Under the pieces are notes generated by a model, which saw only the letters and a list, made by a program, of their open reading frames with translations, was not told where the DNA came from and did no database searches. A program made the position numbers and the translations under genes. From the NCBI GenBank assembly GCA_945874765.1, contig CAMCHQ010000003.1, forward strand, positions 1 to 64,000: DNA of 64,000 nt. The letters run 5' to 3'. Of this stretch, positions 51,609 to 60,991 are shown in pieces (the first letter of the stretch is position 1; every line of letters starts with the position of its first letter). Origin of the DNA: an uncultured Clostridia bacterium. Its GTDB lineage: Bacteria; Bacillota; Clostridia; Oscillospirales; Acutalibacteraceae.

Positions 51609-52130
51609 TTACATATCCTTTTCTTCTTTTTTCTTAGCTCTGAATGCCCAAAACTTATTGAGCACGAAGTTAAGCGGAATTGTAATCAAGAGATTAAGAA
51701 TCGGGGCAACATAATCGCTTATATGGCAAATCGAGGTGAAGAACCAAAGAAGGATATTATGAAGCACCAAACCCGTTCCCGCATAAGAGAGGAAAAGCTT
51801 GATAAAAGCCTGAACTGGCGAACGCTCCTCTTGGTCCTCTTTTTTGAAAACGTAGCTGTTATTCCAATAAAACGCATTAGCCACGCTCAAAATAAAGCCG
51901 ATTACGCTTGCCACGTATTTATTAACGTGAAGCGGAACGAGAATATAATAAGTCGCATAAGAAATGACGGTATTTGAAAGACCGACAAGTCCGAATTTAA
52001 CGAACTGGACAAAGCCGTTCCAAACGTCATCCTTAATTTCAACTTTTGTAATTTTAGTAAACACCATGCGGCACCAATCCATAATCACCTTGATTATATG
52101 CCAGCACCACGCTGCAATTTTAATTAACAT
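51609..52130 (-). CDS. GtrA-family membrane protein (second copy)
   Basis: 173 residues with four helices and a lysine-rich end. 'FVKFGLVGLSNTVISYATY' and 'NAFYWNNSYVFKKE' are GtrA signatures, and the closing 'LITIPLNFVLNKFWAFRAKK' is typical. It differs clearly from the copy at 42864 and is preceded by an extra N-terminal amphipathic segment. Two GtrA proteins in one locus suggest two separate lipid-linked sugars are presented for transfer. Confidence 0.9.
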   Translation of the reverse strand: MLIKIAAWCWHIIKVIMDWCRMVFTKITKVEIKDDVWNGFVQFVKFGLVGLSNTVISYATYYILVPLHVNKYVASVIGFILSVANAFYWNNSYVFKKEDQEERSPVQAFIKLFLSYAGTGLVLHNILLWFFTSICHISDYVAPILNLLITIPLNFVLNKFWAFRAKKKEEKDM

Positions 52131-52149
52131 AGAAATTTCCTACCGTTTT

Positions 52150-53988
52150 TTATTCATCATCAAGAGGCTTGATATAAAGATTTTCCCTAAGTTCCTCACG
52201 TGGTAAGAACGGAGCAAGATCCTCAAGCGGAGGGCTGACAATCGTTCCGTCATCAAGTCTTCTTGCACTGCTCTTAGGCTCCCAAACCTGAGTTGTATCG
52301 GTAAAAATTTCGCAAAAAGCGAAGCCCGGCTGAGCGAGAACCTCATCAACAACTTTTTTCATATCGTCGTTATTATGAGCGCTGTAATAAGGGAAGCCGA
52401 AAGCCTTTGCAATCTTAGAAAATTCAGGGAATGAAAGGTCGTGCGATTCAGGGCCGATACCGACTTTGGTATGCTCTGAGAAAATATTATTTTGCGTAAG
52501 TCTGATTGAATGATATCCCTGATTATTAATAAGGAAAAGTTTAATAGGAAGATTATTTGTAACAATGGTCTGAAGTTCCTGAAGATTCATCATAATAGAG
52601 CCGTCGCCCTCAAGGCAAACAGTATCTTTTCTGCCGTCGGCAACGCAAAGACCGATAGCGGCAGGTAAACCGTAACCCATACTTGCAATAGCGCTGTTGA
52701 TAATAAATCTTGTACCGCTTTTAATAGTATAGTTTTGATGACCTACAACGCAGCAAGCACCGTTTGAAACCGCCGTATAGCTTTCTTCGGGAAGTTCGTC
52801 GCTCAAATATTTAATAAATGCGAAAACGTTAGCAAATTCACCGCCGTTATTCCAATGCCTTTCAAGAGTAACGGGATATTTATGCTTCCAATTTTGACAG
52901 ATATCAAGCCATTTTTGATTAGTAAACACTTTATCATTTGCAAGTGCGTTCACACTATGAAGAAAATCCTTAGCGTCTGCCCAAATACTCTTATCAACGT
53001 GGAGGGTATGCTTCATCATTTCGCTTTTATCGATATCAACCATAATAACCTTAGCTTCTCTTGCCCAGGTATCATAGCCATAGCCGACCTGACGAATTGA
53101 AATTCTTGTGCCGATAGCGACAACGAGGTCTGAATTTTGCACGGCAAAGTTACCCGGACGATCCCCCATATTACCGCCTCTGCCGACATAAAGTTCGTCA
53201 TCATTTTCGATAAGGTCAACGCTGTTCCAATAAGTTACAACAGGAACATTAAGTTTTCTTATTGCTTTTTTAAATTCTTCATATCCGCCTGAAAGACGAA
53301 TACCGCCGCCTGCATAAATAACAGGTCTTTCGGCTTTTCTTATTTCGTCGAGAACATACTCAACCTCACTGTCTGCCACGTGCGGCGGAAGAAGAGCGTC
53401 GTCCTCCGATGGGTCATAAGTCTTATCAAGGTCGTCCGTTTCGATAACAGTGCCCTGAATATCAACAGGAACGTCAAGCCAAACGGGGCCGGGTCTGCCT
53501 GTTGTTGCAAGATGCCAAGCCTTTTCCAAAGCATAACGGATATCCATAGGGTCTTCAATCATAACCGCATACTTAGTCATAGGCTCAACCGATTTAACTA
53601 TATCATACTCCTGGTCGCCGAGCGAACGCAGGTTGATTTCAGGATTAAGAGTTTTGGCATAACGTGAGGTGGTGGTATATTTTACCTGACCCGAAACAAT
53701 AAACATAGGAATTGAATCAAGCCAACCGCCGCAAACACCGGTAAGAGCATTAATTCCGCCCGGTCCCGACGTTACGCAAACGAGTGCTATTTTATTTTCA
53801 AGCCTTGCATATGCCTCTGCGGCAATTGCGCAAGCCTGCTCGTGATGATTATAAGTTGTGTGCAAGCCCTCTTGATGACCGAAAGCGTCATTCAAATGCA
53901 TTGCACCGCCGCCGACTACCGAAAAAGCGTCGGTTACACCGTGGTCAACAAGAAATTGAGAAATATAATTTGCAACTTTAATTTTCAT
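52150..53988 (-). CDS. Thiamine-diphosphate enzyme of the acetolactate synthase family, YerE-like
   Basis: 612 residues with the three ALS-type domains. 'YNHHEQACAIAAEAYAR' carries the catalytic Glu that activates ThDP, and 'TSGPGGINALTG' follows. 'GDGSIMMNLQELQT' through 'LINNQG' is the GDG...NN cofactor motif. The C-terminus lacks a regulatory domain. In a CDP-glucose/RfbH locus, the characterised family member is YerE of Yersinia, which adds a two-carbon unit from pyruvate to CDP-3,6-dideoxy-4-keto-glucose to make yersiniose. No ilvN/ilvC genes are nearby, which argues against branched-chain amino acid synthesis. Function is inferred from context. Confidence 0.85.
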   Translation of the reverse strand: MKIKVANYISQFLVDHGVTDAFSVVGGGAMHLNDAFGHQEGLHTTYNHHEQACAIAAEAYARLENKIALVCVTSGPGGINALTGVCGGWLDSIPMFIVSGQVKYTTTSRYAKTLNPEINLRSLGDQEYDIVKSVEPMTKYAVMIEDPMDIRYALEKAWHLATTGRPGPVWLDVPVDIQGTVIETDDLDKTYDPSEDDALLPPHVADSEVEYVLDEIRKAERPVIYAGGGIRLSGGYEEFKKAIRKLNVPVVTYWNSVDLIENDDELYVGRGGNMGDRPGNFAVQNSDLVVAIGTRISIRQVGYGYDTWAREAKVIMVDIDKSEMMKHTLHVDKSIWADAKDFLHSVNALANDKVFTNQKWLDICQNWKHKYPVTLERHWNNGGEFANVFAFIKYLSDELPEESYTAVSNGACCVVGHQNYTIKSGTRFIINSAIASMGYGLPAAIGLCVADGRKDTVCLEGDGSIMMNLQELQTIVTNNLPIKLFLINNQGYHSIRLTQNNIFSEHTKVGIGPESHDLSFPEFSKIAKAFGFPYYSAHNNDDMKKVVDEVLAQPGFAFCEIFTDTTQVWEPKSSARRLDDGTIVSPPLEDLAPFLPREELRENLYIKPLDDE

Positions 53989-54058
53989 TTTTACAAATTC
54001 TCCCTTATGTCATTATTTATTATGGCGATAAGAAATTAAAATAAAATCTCCATTCACA

Positions 54059-54117
54059 AAAGCAAGCCTTACCCTCAAAATTCTAAAAAATCAAGAGGGC
54101 AAAGCCTTGCTTAAAAA
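54059..54117 (-). terminator. Terminator-like hairpin after rfbH
   Basis: AAGCAAG...CCCTC and GAGGG...CTTGCTT form a long imperfect stem within the CDP-sugar cluster. It would separate rfbFGH from the YerE-like gene or reduce its expression. Confidence 0.6.
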
Positions 54118-54126
54118 CATTTTAAA

Positions 54127-55464
54127 TTAAAGATTTACTGCCTCAATGATTGTCTTAGCCATATAGTCAATCATTTCATCAGTCATTCCCGGATATACGC
54201 CAATCCAGAATGTGTCGTTCATAATGCTGTCTGTAACCGAAAGATCCCCGATTACTCTGTAGCCCTTACCCGACTTTCTCATTTCGTCAAATACAGGCTG
54301 CTTTGTAATATTGCCTGCAAAGAGCATTCTTGTCTGAACACCGTGGTCCTCGCAATACTGAACTACCGTGTTCTTAGATGTGCCCTCTTTACAAGTGATA
54401 AGGAAGCCGAACCAAGAAGGAGTGCTGTTTTTAGCAGGTTCAGGAAGAATAAGCTTATCCGAAACACATTCAAGCGCCTTGTGAAGTCTGTCAAAATTAT
54501 GACGTCTTCTCTCAACAAATGAAGGGAACTTTTCAAGCTGAGCGCAACCTACCGCTGCCTGCATTTCCGTTGCTTTAAGGTTAAAGCCGAAATGTGAATA
54601 AACATATTTATGGTCATAACCGAGAGGAAGCTCGCCGTACTGCTTATCAAAACGGTGACCGCAAAGGTTGTCCATACCAGACGGGCAAATGCAATCACGT
54701 CCCCAGTCACGCATTGAACGGGCAATCTTGTTAAGAAGCGGGTCATTTGTATAAACAGCGCCGCCCTCGCCCATTGTCATATGGTGAGGAGGATAGAAGC
54801 TTGATGTGCCAATATCACCGATTGTGCCGGTAAATTTCTCTTCTCCGTCAATTACATACTTACTGCCGAGTGCGTCGCAGTTATCCTCAATAAGCCAAAG
54901 ATTATGCTTAGTACAAAAATCCTTAACAGCCTGAAGGTCAAAAGGATTACCGAGTGTATGCGCAATCATAACAGCCTTAGTCTTATCGCTGAGTGCTGCT
55001 TCAAGCTGAGTGACGTCGATATTGTACTGCGGAATTGTTAAATCAACGAATACAGGAACCGCACCGTACTGAATAACAGGTGAAACAGTTGTCGGGAAGC
55101 CTGCTGCAACAGTGATAACCTCATCGCCTCTGTTTACTCTTCTGTCGCCGAGAAGCGGAGAAGTAAGTGTTGCAAAAGCAAGAAGATTAGCAGATGAACC
55201 CGAGTTTACAAGTGAAACGTACTTAACGCCGAGATATTTGCCGAAGTCCTTTTCAAACTTATTGCAATATCTGCCTGCCGTAAGCCAAAATTCAAGAGCC
55301 GAGTCAACAAGATTTGTCATTTCCTTACTGTCATACACACGGCTTGCATAAGGAATTCTGTCGCCCTCTTTGTATGGTGGCTTAGTCTTAAACTTGTCGC
55401 AATATTCTTTAACCATTGCAAGTATTTCTTCTTTAGCCTGTTCTTCTGTCTTATTTTCTAACAT
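54127..55464 (-). CDS. rfbH: CDP-6-deoxy-L-threo-D-glycero-4-hexulose-3-dehydrase (E1)
   Basis: 445 residues of the DegT/aminotransferase fold. The usual PLP-binding Lys is replaced by His in 'SFYPPHHMTMGEGGAVY', the hallmark of this PMP-dependent dehydrase. The [2Fe-2S] cysteines appear as C-x-C-x7-C in 'WGRDCICPSGMDNLCGHRF', with an upstream Cys in 'LIEDNCDALGSKY'. It removes the 3-OH from CDP-6-deoxy-4-ketoglucose and needs an E3-type reductase, which is not encoded in this window. GGAGG lies before the ATG and the gene follows rfbG closely. Confidence 0.95.
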   Translation of the reverse strand: MLENKTEEQAKEEILAMVKEYCDKFKTKPPYKEGDRIPYASRVYDSKEMTNLVDSALEFWLTAGRYCNKFEKDFGKYLGVKYVSLVNSGSSANLLAFATLTSPLLGDRRVNRGDEVITVAAGFPTTVSPVIQYGAVPVFVDLTIPQYNIDVTQLEAALSDKTKAVMIAHTLGNPFDLQAVKDFCTKHNLWLIEDNCDALGSKYVIDGEEKFTGTIGDIGTSSFYPPHHMTMGEGGAVYTNDPLLNKIARSMRDWGRDCICPSGMDNLCGHRFDKQYGELPLGYDHKYVYSHFGFNLKATEMQAAVGCAQLEKFPSFVERRRHNFDRLHKALECVSDKLILPEPAKNSTPSWFGFLITCKEGTSKNTVVQYCEDHGVQTRMLFAGNITKQPVFDEMRKSGKGYRVIGDLSVTDSIMNDTFWIGVYPGMTDEMIDYMAKTIIEAVNL

Positions 55465-55468
55465 TCAG

Positions 55469-56527
55469 TCAGTCCTCCAATTCAAAAAATTCATTAATTT
55501 GTTTATCCATAATAGCAGGAATATCCCCGCCGTCAAAATATACCTTAGTCCATTCAACGATTTTCTCAACTGCCTCTTCAACGCTCCAGCGTGGCTGCCA
55601 GCCGAAAACCGTTTTAACCTTAGTTGTGTCAAGTCTTAAGAAATTAGCCTCGTGAGGAGCATTAGCCTCACTTACGTCTTTCCAGCTTGCACCGTCGCCC
55701 CAAAGTTTGCAGAAAAGAGTAACGAGTTCGCCCGTAGTTCTGCAATCGCTGTCGTTAGGACCGACGTTATAATATCCCTCAAGCTTGTGATTTTTATATT
55801 GAGCCTCAACAATCATAAGATAAATTTTAAGCGGCTCGAGCACGTGCTGATAAGGTCTTGTCGAATTAGGGTTACGAACAATAATAGTATCGCCCTTTTC
55901 AACCGCTCTTACGCAGTCGGGAATAATTCTGTCATTTGCAAAGTCACCGCCGCCGATAACGTTACCTGCCCTTGAAGTTGAAACAGCAACACGTCCGTCG
56001 GTAAAGAATGACTTTTTATAACTGTGAGTAACAAGTTCCGAGCAAGACTTACTGTTTGAATAAGGGTCATATCCGTCAAGCGGCATATCCTCTGTAAAAG
56101 CAACGTTGGTTTCCTGATTTTCATAAACCTTATCCGTTGTTACATTAAGAAATGATTTAACGCAATCAAAAAGCCTTACACATTCGCAAATATTAACAGT
56201 GCCCATTACGTTTGTTTCATAAGTGTAAACAGGCATTTTATAGCTGTCACGCACAATAGGCTGAGCGGCAAGGTGGAACACAAGTTCCGGCTGCTCTTTT
56301 TCAAAAACTTCTTTAAGTTTATCAAGGTCACGAATGTCGGCAATATATGACGTCATTTGATTTTTAATACCCGAAAGTTCAAAAAGACTCGGGTCGGTCG
56401 GCGGGTCAATAGAATAGCCGACTACTTTAGCGCCTGCGTTAATAAGAATTTTGCAAAGCCAAGAGCCTTTAAAACCCGTATGACCTGTTACAAGCACTTT
56501 TTTATCTTTGTAAAACGATAAATCCAT
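55469..56527 (-). CDS. rfbG: CDP-glucose 4,6-dehydratase
   Basis: 352 residues from ATG 56527; an earlier in-frame start at 56569 would overlap rfbF by 37 nt. Rossmann motif 'VLVTGHTGFKGSWLCKIL' (TGHTGFKG is diagnostic). Later come 'VNICECVRLFDCVKSFLNVT' (split here at 20: catalytic Thr region 'NVTTDKVYEN') and 'DPYSNSKSCSELV' with YSNSK, the YxxxK form. It converts CDP-glucose to CDP-4-keto-6-deoxyglucose with tightly bound NAD. Lies immediately behind rfbF. Confidence 0.95.
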   Translation of the reverse strand: MDLSFYKDKKVLVTGHTGFKGSWLCKILINAGAKVVGYSIDPPTDPSLFELSGIKNQMTSYIADIRDLDKLKEVFEKEQPELVFHLAAQPIVRDSYKMPVYTYETNVMGTVNICECVRLFDCVKSFLNVTTDKVYENQETNVAFTEDMPLDGYDPYSNSKSCSELVTHSYKKSFFTDGRVAVSTSRAGNVIGGGDFANDRIIPDCVRAVEKGDTIIVRNPNSTRPYQHVLEPLKIYLMIVEAQYKNHKLEGYYNVGPNDSDCRTTGELVTLFCKLWGDGASWKDVSEANAPHEANFLRLDTTKVKTVFGWQPRWSVEEAVEKIVEWTKVYFDGGDIPAIMDKQINEFFELED

Positions 56528-56532
56528 ATTTT

Positions 56533-57306
56533 TTACCAAACCTTCCACGGAGCAGTACCCTTTGCCCACATTTCTTCAAGCTGCATCTTCTCTCTCAAAG
56601 TATCCATAGGCTTCCAAAAACCGTTGTGAATATATGCGTCAAGTTCACCCATAGAAGCAACCGTTTCAAGAGGAGCTTTTTCAAATACTGTTGAATCGCC
56701 CTCAATAAAATCAAAAATCTTAGGCTCAAGAACCATAAATCCGGCATTAATACGGCTTCCGTCCATATCACTCTTCTCTCTGAAAGAAGAAATTGTGAGG
56801 TCGTCCTCAATACCGAGGCAACCGAAGCGCTGACCTACCGAAACGGCAGTCATAGTTGCAATATGACCGTGCTCTTTATGAAATTCAACAAGTTTGTCAA
56901 TATCAACGTCTGCAACGCCGTCGCCGTAAGTGAGCATAAACGCCTCGTCACCGATATACGGCTGAATACGCTTAACTCTTCCGCCTGTCATTGTATCAAG
57001 ACCGGTATCAACAACAGTAACTTTCCACGGCTCTGCGTGCTCGCTGTGAACAGTCATCTTGTTAGATGCGGTGAAATCAAAGGTAACATCCGAGCAATGA
57101 AGAAAATAGTTAGCAAAATATTCCTTAATTGCATATTGCTTATAGCCTGCACAAATCACAAATTCGTTATATCCGTAATGAGAATAGGTTTTCATAATAT
57201 GCCAAAGAATAGGATAACCGCCAAGCTCAATCATCGGCTTAGGCTTATTCTGACTCTCCTCGCTGATACGTGTTCCGTATCCGCCTGCAAGAATTACTAC
57301 TTTCAT
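56533..57306 (-). CDS. rfbF: Glucose-1-phosphate cytidylyltransferase
   Basis: 257 residues, the family's usual length. 'VVILAGGYGTRISEES' (GGxGTR with the Ser/Glu spacing of RfbF), 'KPKPMIELGGYPILWHIM' and 'MLTYGDGVADVD' (metal-binding D) identify the CTP-specific member. It makes CDP-glucose, the entry point to 3,6-dideoxyhexoses. GGAGG upstream of the ATG; a probable promoter (TTGATA, 17 nt, TTTAAT) lies in the spacer behind the YfhO gene, so rfbFGH can be transcribed independently. Confidence 0.96.
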   Translation of the reverse strand: MKVVILAGGYGTRISEESQNKPKPMIELGGYPILWHIMKTYSHYGYNEFVICAGYKQYAIKEYFANYFLHCSDVTFDFTASNKMTVHSEHAEPWKVTVVDTGLDTMTGGRVKRIQPYIGDEAFMLTYGDGVADVDIDKLVEFHKEHGHIATMTAVSVGQRFGCLGIEDDLTISSFREKSDMDGSRINAGFMVLEPKIFDFIEGDSTVFEKAPLETVASMGELDAYIHNGFWKPMDTLREKMQLEEMWAKGTAPWKVW

Positions 57307-57458
57307 TTTTAACCTCCGTTATGTTTATGCCGAATAATTATATATTCTAACATATTATTATATTAAACCACCTACAGTTTAACATATCAACATACTCTTT
57401 GCAACAAAAAAATTTTTCATCGGGCAAAAAGTGAGTGTATTTGGTGTTTTTCGCAAAA

Positions 57459-60164
57459 TTATTTTATTAATTTGTGATAAATCAAAAAGGCAATCGGAAC
57501 GATATAAACCGCAAAAAGAGCAACAGAAAACGCCAACGAATAAAGCGCATAAACAACCGAGCAAAGTGCCTTCGGTGCGAATTTTTCTTTTCTTCTGAGC
57601 AGTAATACGAGTGCAAAAATCACGGCGCTTACCACGCTTATAACCGCACCTGTTTTAAAGCCCGACGGTATGAATTTCATAGAAATATTATTGTTTTCTC
57701 CGTTTAATTCAACCGCAGTCAAAAGCGACATAACGCTTTGAACCTTTGCGCCTTTACCGTTTACCTCTGCGCTCCAGCAACCGTTATACTGCAACGGAAG
57801 AAGCAATACTTTATCTTTGTTTTCAGCCTTTACGTTTTTGATATCAAGCGAATAATTTTGTGCCGAAACGTCGGCGGGGTTGTTATACATATCGCAAACT
57901 TTTTGAAGTTTTTCAAGGCTCATAAGCCCAACCTCTGCGCCGAAGTTTTTATTCCTGATATCATCGTCGCCGAGATTGTTTTTCCTGAAATCTTTTTTAT
58001 CCTCATACTTGCCCTCTTTAAGTTCAAGTCTGATTTCAACCTCTTTATCGCCAAAATCGCCGAGGCAAATAAGATTTCTGTTAAACCTGCCCGGATATTT
58101 TTTTGCCTTTTCTCTGTCAATCGACGGTATTCTCACAGCCTTACCGTCAACGTAAATCCTGACTCCGCCTGCGCCTTCAAGCTTGAAATAAGAAATATTA
58201 CCCTTCTTTGACTTGAAAGTGTAAATTTCCGTTTCGCCGTTCTTAGATTTAAGAGTAAGATTGCCGTTTTCGACTATATTTTCATCTGTTGAGGTAAAGG
58301 ATTTATAAAGCTGATTGTTAAGTTCCATCCAATTTGAATTTTCGACATCGATATCCAAAACGCTCTTATCAACAACCATTGCATACGGTAAAGTGTATTT
58401 GCATTTGTAATAATTATATCCTTTTTTCTTAGAAATCCTATCATAAAGTTCGGGACTTTCTTTTTTAACCGAAAGAACATTTTTAACACCCAATATTGCA
58501 TCTGTAAAAGCAGTTCCGCCACTGTCGTGCAGACGTGTGTATTCGCTGCTGTATCCAAGTGAAATAAGGGAACCTTGTACGTCCGACGGAATAAGATGAG
58601 TCCAATCGGCAAGCGTTGCCCTTTGCATAACCGTGCCGTAATTGCAGTTTAAAGTAGTGCCGACGGTTTTAATTCTGTCGGTTTTGGAAGTTTCGATATC
58701 GAGCTTTTTGACAAGTGACTGCGAAGTTGAAATATACTGCGGATTATGTTCCTTTTCAAGCATATCGGTTTGCCAATAAGGAATGAAAATTACCGACAAA
58801 GCAAGTGTTTCTGCAAGGACAAGCGAAAGCGCCGTTCTGTAATCAACCGTTTTATTTTTAGAACAGAAAATAACGAGATAAATCACCGTCAAAACAGGCA
58901 TTGCGTAAAGAACGGAATACTTAAAATCGTAAGCGCTGTCAAGTTTTTTGAGTACAAAATACGTCAATATCAAAAGAGCGGCAAACAACATTGCATTAAA
59001 CAAAACAAGCAAAATGTTTTTGCCCGATTTATCACTTAAATTCAACTTGTTGAGTTTAAGATATTTTGAATAATAACCCGCTGCCCAAACAAACGAAAAA
59101 GCAAGCGCATAACCCATTCGCATAGGAAAATATTTATAATCGCCGAAGTGCATTAACGCATTTGCGCCTTCGCACACAATCAGCACGGCAAGAAGCAAAA
59201 TATTAAGCACGAAAAAAGTGTTGATTTTCTTGTTTTTTCTGTTTTTTATTATGCCCAAAATCATTATTGCAAGGGGCAAAGAAGTACAAAACAGCATTGC
59301 CCATTTATCGTCGCTTTTGCAGGTATATGTTTTTACGATTTCGAGATACTGCTTTAAGATTTTTGAAAAATCAAAGCCTGTTTCGCTCAAAAATCTTTCG
59401 CTTGAGAATGTTTGGACGAGTTTGGGCGCAAGAACAGCACCGGACAAACCGAAGCCCAAAGCTGTTGAAAGTCCGAGTTCAAAAGCACGTCTTTTTTTGT
59501 CTTGCTTATTATCAATTGTTTTGAGATACAAAAAGCTCATAAAGAAAACGTAGAAAATAAGCAAAATGAAAACATAGTAGCCGCACAATACATTAAGTAC
59601 CGTCATTAATATGTAGGGCAAAATTTTGCCTTTTTTCATAAGCGCATACCAAGCAAGCATAAAGAGCGGGAAAAGCAAAACGGTATCCTGCCAAGCATTT
59701 GTGTAATACATAACCGAGAAACCGCAAAACGCATAGCAAATTGACAAAAGCGTTGACATAAACGGTTTTGTTTTAGCAGCCTTTTTCAAAAAAATCGCAG
59801 AAGTAAGGGCGGAAAGCGAAAAAGTCATTACGACATAAAGCCCCATAGCCTTGCCTACAAGTCGCCTCGGCAAAACAAGAAGCGCAAGCCAAAACACCGA
59901 AAGAGAAGCATTGGCGGTATCGTTTACTCCCAATCCAGAATACCAATTAAACCACAAAGCTGTGTCTTTTGTGTGTAATGCGTCCCAAATATGATAAAAA
60001 TTAGGTATAATTCCCTGCGCCATATCATAATATTCAACATTATTACTGCCGAAAGGGAATATTTTTCCTATCGCAAAACAGACAAGAAGTATCAAAGCAG
60101 TCAAAGCAGGCGCAAGCAATATATCATAATTTTTTCTAACTGTAATTTTTGATTTATCAGCCAT
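57459..60164 (-). CDS. YfhO-family polytopic membrane protein
   Basis: 901 residues from ATG 60164 (GAGG upstream; an in-frame start 15 codons earlier lacks an RBS). Around 13 membrane helices occupy residues 15-480, a soluble beta-rich domain lies at ~500-840, and two helices close the protein. 'FPFGSNNVEYYDMAQGIIP' with 'WFNWYSGLGVNDTANAS' in the first outer loop is the YfhO signature (acidic GT-C-like loop). YfhO proteins are linked to glycosylation of lipoteichoic acid and other surface polymers. It fits as the most upstream gene of the locus. Confidence 0.85.
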   Translation of the reverse strand: MADKSKITVRKNYDILLAPALTALILLVCFAIGKIFPFGSNNVEYYDMAQGIIPNFYHIWDALHTKDTALWFNWYSGLGVNDTANASLSVFWLALLVLPRRLVGKAMGLYVVMTFSLSALTSAIFLKKAAKTKPFMSTLLSICYAFCGFSVMYYTNAWQDTVLLFPLFMLAWYALMKKGKILPYILMTVLNVLCGYYVFILLIFYVFFMSFLYLKTIDNKQDKKRRAFELGLSTALGFGLSGAVLAPKLVQTFSSERFLSETGFDFSKILKQYLEIVKTYTCKSDDKWAMLFCTSLPLAIMILGIIKNRKNKKINTFFVLNILLLAVLIVCEGANALMHFGDYKYFPMRMGYALAFSFVWAAGYYSKYLKLNKLNLSDKSGKNILLVLFNAMLFAALLILTYFVLKKLDSAYDFKYSVLYAMPVLTVIYLVIFCSKNKTVDYRTALSLVLAETLALSVIFIPYWQTDMLEKEHNPQYISTSQSLVKKLDIETSKTDRIKTVGTTLNCNYGTVMQRATLADWTHLIPSDVQGSLISLGYSSEYTRLHDSGGTAFTDAILGVKNVLSVKKESPELYDRISKKKGYNYYKCKYTLPYAMVVDKSVLDIDVENSNWMELNNQLYKSFTSTDENIVENGNLTLKSKNGETEIYTFKSKKGNISYFKLEGAGGVRIYVDGKAVRIPSIDREKAKKYPGRFNRNLICLGDFGDKEVEIRLELKEGKYEDKKDFRKNNLGDDDIRNKNFGAEVGLMSLEKLQKVCDMYNNPADVSAQNYSLDIKNVKAENKDKVLLLPLQYNGCWSAEVNGKGAKVQSVMSLLTAVELNGENNNISMKFIPSGFKTGAVISVVSAVIFALVLLLRRKEKFAPKALCSVVYALYSLAFSVALFAVYIVPIAFLIYHKLIK

Positions 60165-60317
60165 AAGTTTTTCCTCTTTTTTATTGTTATCAACAGTATA
60201 ACACAACACTTTTTATTTTTAAAGTGCAAAATAAATACAACATATTACCCCGTCGTTTATACTTAACACTATACCTTGTGCTTATGTAATTTTATATAAT
60301 ATTTTTTCAAAAAATGC

Positions 60318-60346
60318 TTTACTTTTAGGAGACTTAATGTTATAAT
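60318..60346 (+). promoter_or_regulatory. Promoter of the sortase-substrate gene
   Basis: TTTACT (60318-60323), 17 nt, TATAAT (60341-60346). Confidence 0.6.
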
Positions 60347-60397
60347 TTACTAAAATACCAATACGATTGTATTATTTAGATTGAGGTGCATTTAATT

Positions 60398-60973
60398 ATG
60401 AAAAAGATTATTTCATTAGTCATTGCAGCTATGATGGCTGTATCAATGTTCGCAGTAACCGTTCCTGCTATGGCAGCTAACGTAAGCAGTCCTACAGCAG
60501 CTACTCTTGAAGAGGGCAAAGCTAAGACTACTGTAAACGGCGAAACAAGACAGGGTGTTACTTACACAGTAAACGCTCAGAACAAGAAGGAAGTTACATT
60601 CACTTATAACGGCGAAGGTACTTTCAAGAGCTGGACAGACAACCTTTCATCACTCGGTCTTGCTGAAGGCACAGACTACACAAAGGCTTTAAATGCTGAC
60701 GGTTCACAGACTATCACATTCATTTCTCAGAAAGCTATCACTGCTTGGAACAACGGTTCTGTTATTGTAAACGCAGTTGTTGAATTTGCTGACGCTACTA
60801 CCGAAGCAACTACAGGCAAAGAAGAAACATCAAAGGCAACAGAGCCTAAGAAGAATTCTTCTTCAAAGTCTCCTGCAACAGGTGCATCAAGTGCAGTTAT
60901 GGCAGGTGCAATTGCAGCAGCAGGCGCCGGTATTGCAGTTTTAGCAGCTACAAAGAAGAAAGAAAACGACTAA
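60398..60973 (+). CDS. Small secreted protein with C-terminal sortase signal (SPATG)
   Basis: 191 residues from ATG 60398 (GAGGTG upstream). Signal peptide 1-26 ending 'VTVPAMAA'. A ~95-residue beta-rich domain follows ('TYTVNAQNKKEVTFTYNGEG', 'DYTKALNADGSQTITF'), then a Thr/Ser/Lys-rich spacer and 'SPATGASSAVMAGAIAAAGA', a sorting signal of the xPxTG type with hydrophobic stretch and basic tail (KKKEND). A class B sortase gene follows after 170 nt, so it is probably anchored to peptidoglycan by it. The codon use suggests high expression. Function unknown. Confidence 0.8.
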   Translation: MKKIISLVIAAMMAVSMFAVTVPAMAANVSSPTAATLEEGKAKTTVNGETRQGVTYTVNAQNKKEVTFTYNGEGTFKSWTDNLSSLGLAEGTDYTKALNADGSQTITFISQKAITAWNNGSVIVNAVVEFADATTEATTGKEETSKATEPKKNSSSKSPATGASSAVMAGAIAAAGAGIAVLAATKKKEND

Positions 60974-60991
60974 TCAATAATTGTATCATTT

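Noticed and set aside
52150-53988. Annotation as housekeeping acetolactate synthase (ilvB)
   Set aside because: No ilvN, ilvC or ilvD nearby, and the gene is embedded among CDP-sugar genes; a sugar carboligase fits better, though not proved.
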